A stretch of 38,892 bases of DNA from an uncultured Opitutia bacterium (lineage in GTDB: Bacteria; Verrucomicrobiota; Verrucomicrobiia; Opitutales; Opitutaceae), in assembly GCA_903900845.1 (NCBI GenBank), contig CAIUOU010000004.1, positions 1 to 38,892 on the forward strand. Direction: 5' to 3'. A model generated the notes under the pieces. That model was not told where the DNA came from. It saw only the letters and a list, made by a program, of their open reading frames with translations, and searched no databases. A program made the position numbers and the translations under genes. Numbering within the stretch: position 1 is the stretch's first letter; every line of letters starts with the position of its first letter. Of this stretch, positions 38,871 through 38,892 are shown one piece after another.

Positions 38871-38892
38871 AATTGGGCTCGATTGTAGCCGA

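Larger units (their letters stand above)
38666..38892. other. Right-edge intergenic region with dispersed repeat
   Basis: 227 bases without a credible gene. It must hold the promoter of the TAT oxidoreductase, but no clear promoter is visible. A small open frame (38662-38865, minus) is formed by the repeat copies described separately and is not believed to be a gene. Confidence 0.5.

Overview
The window is GC-rich DNA, around 70% G+C by eye. It is almost entirely one leftward (minus-strand) gene cluster for an exosortase-linked exopolysaccharide or capsule. The likely host is a Verrucomicrobiota bacterium of the Opitutaceae type. That is an inference from GC content, the exosortase, a TAT-exported Gfo/Idh/MocA oxidoreductase, and the style of the repeats; no rRNA or housekeeping marker is present to prove it.

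Layout, in order of transcription from right to left. At 38.7-37.3 kb is a TAT-signal oxidoreductase, probably a separate unit. At 37.2-36.5 kb is an RfaH/UpxY-like NusG paralogue, preceded by a palindrome and an ops-like sequence; it probably keeps RNA polymerase processive through the cluster. At 36.5-33.0 kb are the initiating sugar-1-phosphate transferase and wbpB-, wbpD- and wbpE-like genes for a diacetamido-uronic acid nucleotide sugar; the partner dehydrogenase (wbpA-like) lies 28 kb downstream at 5.3-3.9 kb. At 33.0-23.5 kb are two FemAB/GNAT-type proteins, a Wzc-like chain-length protein with a degenerate kinase domain, a polysaccharide deacetylase-GT4 fusion, a six-hairpin-type protein and two GT2 enzymes. 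A tRNA-Thr(CGT) sits inside the cluster at 23.4 kb. At 23.4-17.8 kb are an asparagine-synthase-like amidotransferase lacking Cys2, an O-antigen ligase/polymerase, a GT32, a deacetylase and a membrane acyltransferase.

At 17.75-16.28 kb the cluster is interrupted by a REPtron: a plus-strand RAYT (REP-associated Y1 transposase) gene in an array of three REP-bounded modules, framed by plus-strand terminator-like hairpins. Ten copies of the 14-bp core GGGGTCAGGGCGTT occur in the window: six here, and two each in the small gaps at 27.4 and 29.7 kb.

At 16.3-1 kb follow an MBOAT/SGNH O-acylation pair, a secreted beta-helix (pectate-lyase-like) protein, a Wzx-type flippase, two GT2 and two GT4 enzymes, an FkbM methyltransferase, the wbpA-like dehydrogenase, an outer-membrane barrel protein, the exosortase and a TPR lipoprotein that runs off the left edge. 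Genes are packed with ten ATGA overlaps and one GTGA overlap, indicating translational coupling. Working model: repeat units are built on a lipid carrier, modified, flipped by Wzx, polymerised and exported, with an exosortase/TPR-lipoprotein/barrel module at the envelope. No Wza-type export protein and no exosortase substrate is visible in the window.
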